Program-made: the position numbers and the translations under genes
In this document: one piece after another, positions 7,007 through 8,387 of the stretch
How positions within the stretch are numbered: the first letter of the stretch is position 1
Layout of the letters: each line of letters opens with the position of its first letter
Source: Ilumatobacteraceae bacterium
GTDB lineage: Bacteria > Actinomycetota > Acidimicrobiia > Acidimicrobiales > Ilumatobacteraceae
Direction: 5' to 3'
Assembly: GCA_007122945.1 (NCBI GenBank)
Contig: SKSP01000346.1
Coordinates: 1 to 8,387, forward strand
Length of the DNA: 8,387 nt
The notes under the pieces: generated by a model
What the model was told of the DNA's origin: nothing
Database searches by the model: none
The model's input: the letters and a program-made list of their open reading frames with translations, nothing else

Positions 7007-7918
7007 GTGTTCGTGCCGCGCCCGCTGTCGGAGTCCACGCGGCGCCGTCTGCTCGAAGGCGGGATCGACCCCGACGCGGTCGCGGCGGTGGTGCGGGCCG
7101 CGATCGCCGAGGACCTGATGGGCGGCGACGACGTGACGTCGGTCGGCACCATCGGCGTCGATCACCGCAGCACGGCGACGTTCGGGGCGCGGGGGAGTGG
7201 TGTCGTCGCCGGGCTCGGTGTCGCCGCGGCGGTGATCGACACCGGGTGCGGCGCCGCCGCCAGCGGGTTCGAGTACGTGGTGACCGACGGCGACCGGGTC
7301 GAGCCGGGGACGATCCTCGCCCGGGTGACCGCCCCGACCCGCTCCCTGCTGACCGCCGAACGGACCGCGCTCAACCTGCTGTGCCACCTGTCGGGCGTGG
7401 CGACCCTGACGCGTCGCTGGGTCGACGCGCTGGAGGGCACCTCCGCCCGGGTCCGCGACACCCGCAAGACCACGCCCGGCCTGCGCTTCCTCGAGAAGTA
7501 CGCCGTCCGGTGTGGCGGCGGGGTCAACCATCGCATGGGTCTGGCCGACATGGCGCTCATCAAGGACAACCACGTCGCGGCCGCCGGCGGCATCACCGCG
7601 GCGATCGAGGCGGTGCGTGTCGGCGCACCCGGGGTGCACGTGCAGGTCGAGGTGGACACGCTCGACGGGCTCCACGAGGCGCTGACGGCCGGCGCCGACG
7701 ACGTCCTGCTCGACAACTTCGACGTCGCCGGCATGGTCACCGCCGTCGAGATGCGTGACGAGGTCGCTCCTGGCGTCGTGCTCGAGGCCAGCGGCGGTCT
7801 CACGGTGGAGACGGCGGCGGCGGTCGGGCGGACGGGGGTGGACCACATCGCCGTCGGCGAGCTGACGCACTCGGCCCGTGTGCTCGACATCGGTCTCGAC
7901 CTGATCTCGGTTTCCTGA
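7007..7918 (+). CDS. nadC: Quinolinate phosphoribosyltransferase NadC
   Basis: Decarboxylating transfer of the PRPP phosphoribosyl group to quinolinate, giving nicotinate mononucleotide, CO2 and pyrophosphate; it links the de novo route to NAD assembly. The protein is 303 residues with a GTG start. Core motifs are ERTALNLLCHLSGVATLT (118-135), RDTRKTTPGLRFLEKYAVRCGGG (150-172), NHRMGLADMALIKDNH (174-189), VQVEVDT (212-218), DDVLLDN (231-237) and EASGG (260-264). Arg119, Arg153, Lys154, His175, Arg176, Lys186, Glu215 and Asp236 correspond, with a constant offset, to the quinolinate/PRPP site residues described for the M. tuberculosis enzyme (from memory). No active-site residue appears to be missing. 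It completes the nad set but is transcribed from its own predicted promoter. Confidence 0.97.
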   Translation: MFVPRPLSESTRRRLLEGGIDPDAVAAVVRAAIAEDLMGGDDVTSVGTIGVDHRSTATFGARGSGVVAGLGVAAAVIDTGCGAAASGFEYVVTDGDRVEPGTILARVTAPTRSLLTAERTALNLLCHLSGVATLTRRWVDALEGTSARVRDTRKTTPGLRFLEKYAVRCGGGVNHRMGLADMALIKDNHVAAAGGITAAIEAVRVGAPGVHVQVEVDTLDGLHEALTAGADDVLLDNFDVAGMVTAVEMRDEVAPGVVLEASGGLTVETAAAVGRTGVDHIAVGELTHSARVLDIGLDLISVS

Positions 7919-7944
7919 CGCGCTCCCGTGGCGACCGGGCCGCC

Positions 7945-7974
7945 GAATTGTTACTATGCGGGTAGTGGAAATTC
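7945..7974. promoter_or_regulatory. sufB promoter with 30-bp interrupted palindrome
   Basis: Arms GAATTGTTACTA (7945-7956) and TAGTGGAAATTC (7963-7974) flank a 6-base centre. When one arm is reverse-complemented, 9 of 12 positions pair, giving GAATT-n3-ACTA-n6-TAGT-n3-AATTC. The left arm overlaps TACTAT (7952-7957), the best -10 box upstream of sufB. A poor -35, TGGCGA (7929-7934), stands 17 bases before it. The AT-rich content stands out against the surrounding GC-rich DNA. A repressor bound here would block the promoter. Control by iron or Fe-S status would suit a suf locus, but the regulator is unknown and no regulator gene precedes sufB in this window. Confidence 0.55.
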
Positions 7975-7993
7975 CCCCCGGACCCCACGACCT

Positions 7994-8011
7994 CCCGACC
8001 GCCCGGTCGGG
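7994..8011 (+). other. Hairpin in the predicted sufB 5' untranslated region
   Basis: CCCGACC and GGTCGGG pair perfectly (7 bp) around the tetraloop GCCC. The stem lies downstream of the predicted -10 box and ends 20 bases before the sufB ATG, leaving the GGAG ribosome binding site free. It may stabilise the mRNA or be chance in GC-rich DNA. A terminator role for nadC is unlikely because it follows the promoter and lacks a T-run. Confidence 0.4.
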
Positions 8012-8020
8012 TGACGAAAC

Positions 8021-8024
8021 GGAG
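8021..8024 (+). promoter_or_regulatory. sufB ribosome binding site (GGAG)
   Basis: GGAG with 7 bases to the ATG at 8032. Unlike nadA and nadC, sufB has a conventional leader and Shine-Dalgarno. Confidence 0.65.
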
Positions 8025-8031
8025 TGACCCG

Positions 8032-8387
8032 ATGACCACCTTCGATCTGGACCTCAGCAAGTACAGCCTCGGCTGGAGCGACGAGGTCGAGTACGCGTTC
8101 GAACCCAAGAAGGGCATCGACGCCGGCGTCGTCGACCAGATCTCGTGGTGGAAGGGCGAGCCGCGCTGGATGAACCAGATGCGTCAGCGCTCGCTACGGC
8201 TGTTCGAGCGCAAGCCGATGGCCGAGTGGTTCGCCGTCAACATGCCCGACATCGACTTCCAGGACATCTACTACTACCTGAAGCCGTCGGGCGAGCAGGT
8301 CGACGAGTGGGACGACCTCCCCGAGCAGATGAAGGCCACCTACGAGAAGCTCGGCATCCCCGAGGCCGAGCGCAAGTACCTCGCCGG
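8032..8387 (+). CDS. sufB: Fe-S cluster assembly protein SufB, 3' end missing
   Basis: Scaffold component of the SUF system (SufBC2D), which builds Fe-S clusters in the cytosol. Only the N-terminal 118 codons are inside the window; full SufB proteins are about 470 residues, and the frame is open at the right edge. Recognisable N-terminal features are KYSLGWSDEVEYAFEPKKGI (10-29), ISWWKGEPRWMNQMRQRSLRLFERKPMAEW (37-66), DIDFQDIYYYLKP (73-85), WDDLP (93-97) and LGIPEAERKYLAG (106-118). These fit the conserved SufB start, where the paralogue SufD differs. The ATG is set by GGAG 7 bases upstream and by family alignment. The catalytic core is outside the window, so completeness cannot be judged. 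Other suf genes probably follow to the right, which is not visible here. Confidence 0.9.
   Translation, partial: MTTFDLDLSKYSLGWSDEVEYAFEPKKGIDAGVVDQISWWKGEPRWMNQMRQRSLRLFERKPMAEWFAVNMPDIDFQDIYYYLKPSGEQVDEWDDLPEQMKATYEKLGIPEAERKYLA

Noticed and set aside
1..8387. A novel defence, mobile or biosynthetic system
   Set aside because: Every supported gene is a known housekeeping family; no transposase, integrase, attachment site, CRISPR repeat or unknown conserved gene was seen.

Overview
The window is about 8.4 kb of very GC-rich, densely coded DNA. Start-proximal -10 boxes without a leader, the leuCD/IclR divergon and the family signatures all point to an actinomycete (Actinomycetota). An Acidimicrobiia-like member is possible, but that is only an impression from protein style. 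All genes are housekeeping metabolism. I see no mobile element, tRNA, rRNA or CRISPR array, and no gene-free stretch longer than 300 bases.

Layout. (1) Bases 1-1358, plus strand: the 3' part of a multi-membrane acyltransferase-3 family protein whose start lies left of the window. (2) Bases 1322-3351, minus strand: leuC then leuD, the two subunits of 3-isopropylmalate dehydratase, joined by an ATGA overlap. leuD runs 37 bases into the 3' end of the convergent acyltransferase gene. (3) A 69-base divergent control region, then an IclR-family regulator (3421-4083) resembling the actinobacterial LtbR/NdgR group that sits opposite leuCD. (4) Bases 4211-7918, plus strand: nadA, nadB and nadC, the complete de novo route from aspartate to nicotinate mononucleotide. 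nadA and nadB form a tight pair; nadC is 97 bases downstream with its own promoter. (5) From 8032 to the right edge: the first 118 codons of sufB, a scaffold component of Fe-S cluster assembly.

How the genes connect. NadB oxidises aspartate to iminoaspartate, NadA (a [4Fe-4S] enzyme) condenses it with dihydroxyacetone phosphate to quinolinate, and NadC turns quinolinate plus PRPP into NaMN. LeuCD is also a [4Fe-4S] enzyme, so two cluster-dependent enzymes lie next to the start of a suf locus.

I see no new multi-gene system. The most interesting material is non-coding. nadA and nadC have the same TACGCT box exactly 7 bases before the start codon, which predicts leaderless transcripts. Each also has a large perfect dyad centred 48-50 bases upstream of its start (22-bp palindrome for nadA, 15-bp arms for nadC). 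A 30-bp interrupted palindrome overlaps the predicted sufB -10 box. These are candidate operators, but the two nad dyads could instead be terminators of the preceding genes.
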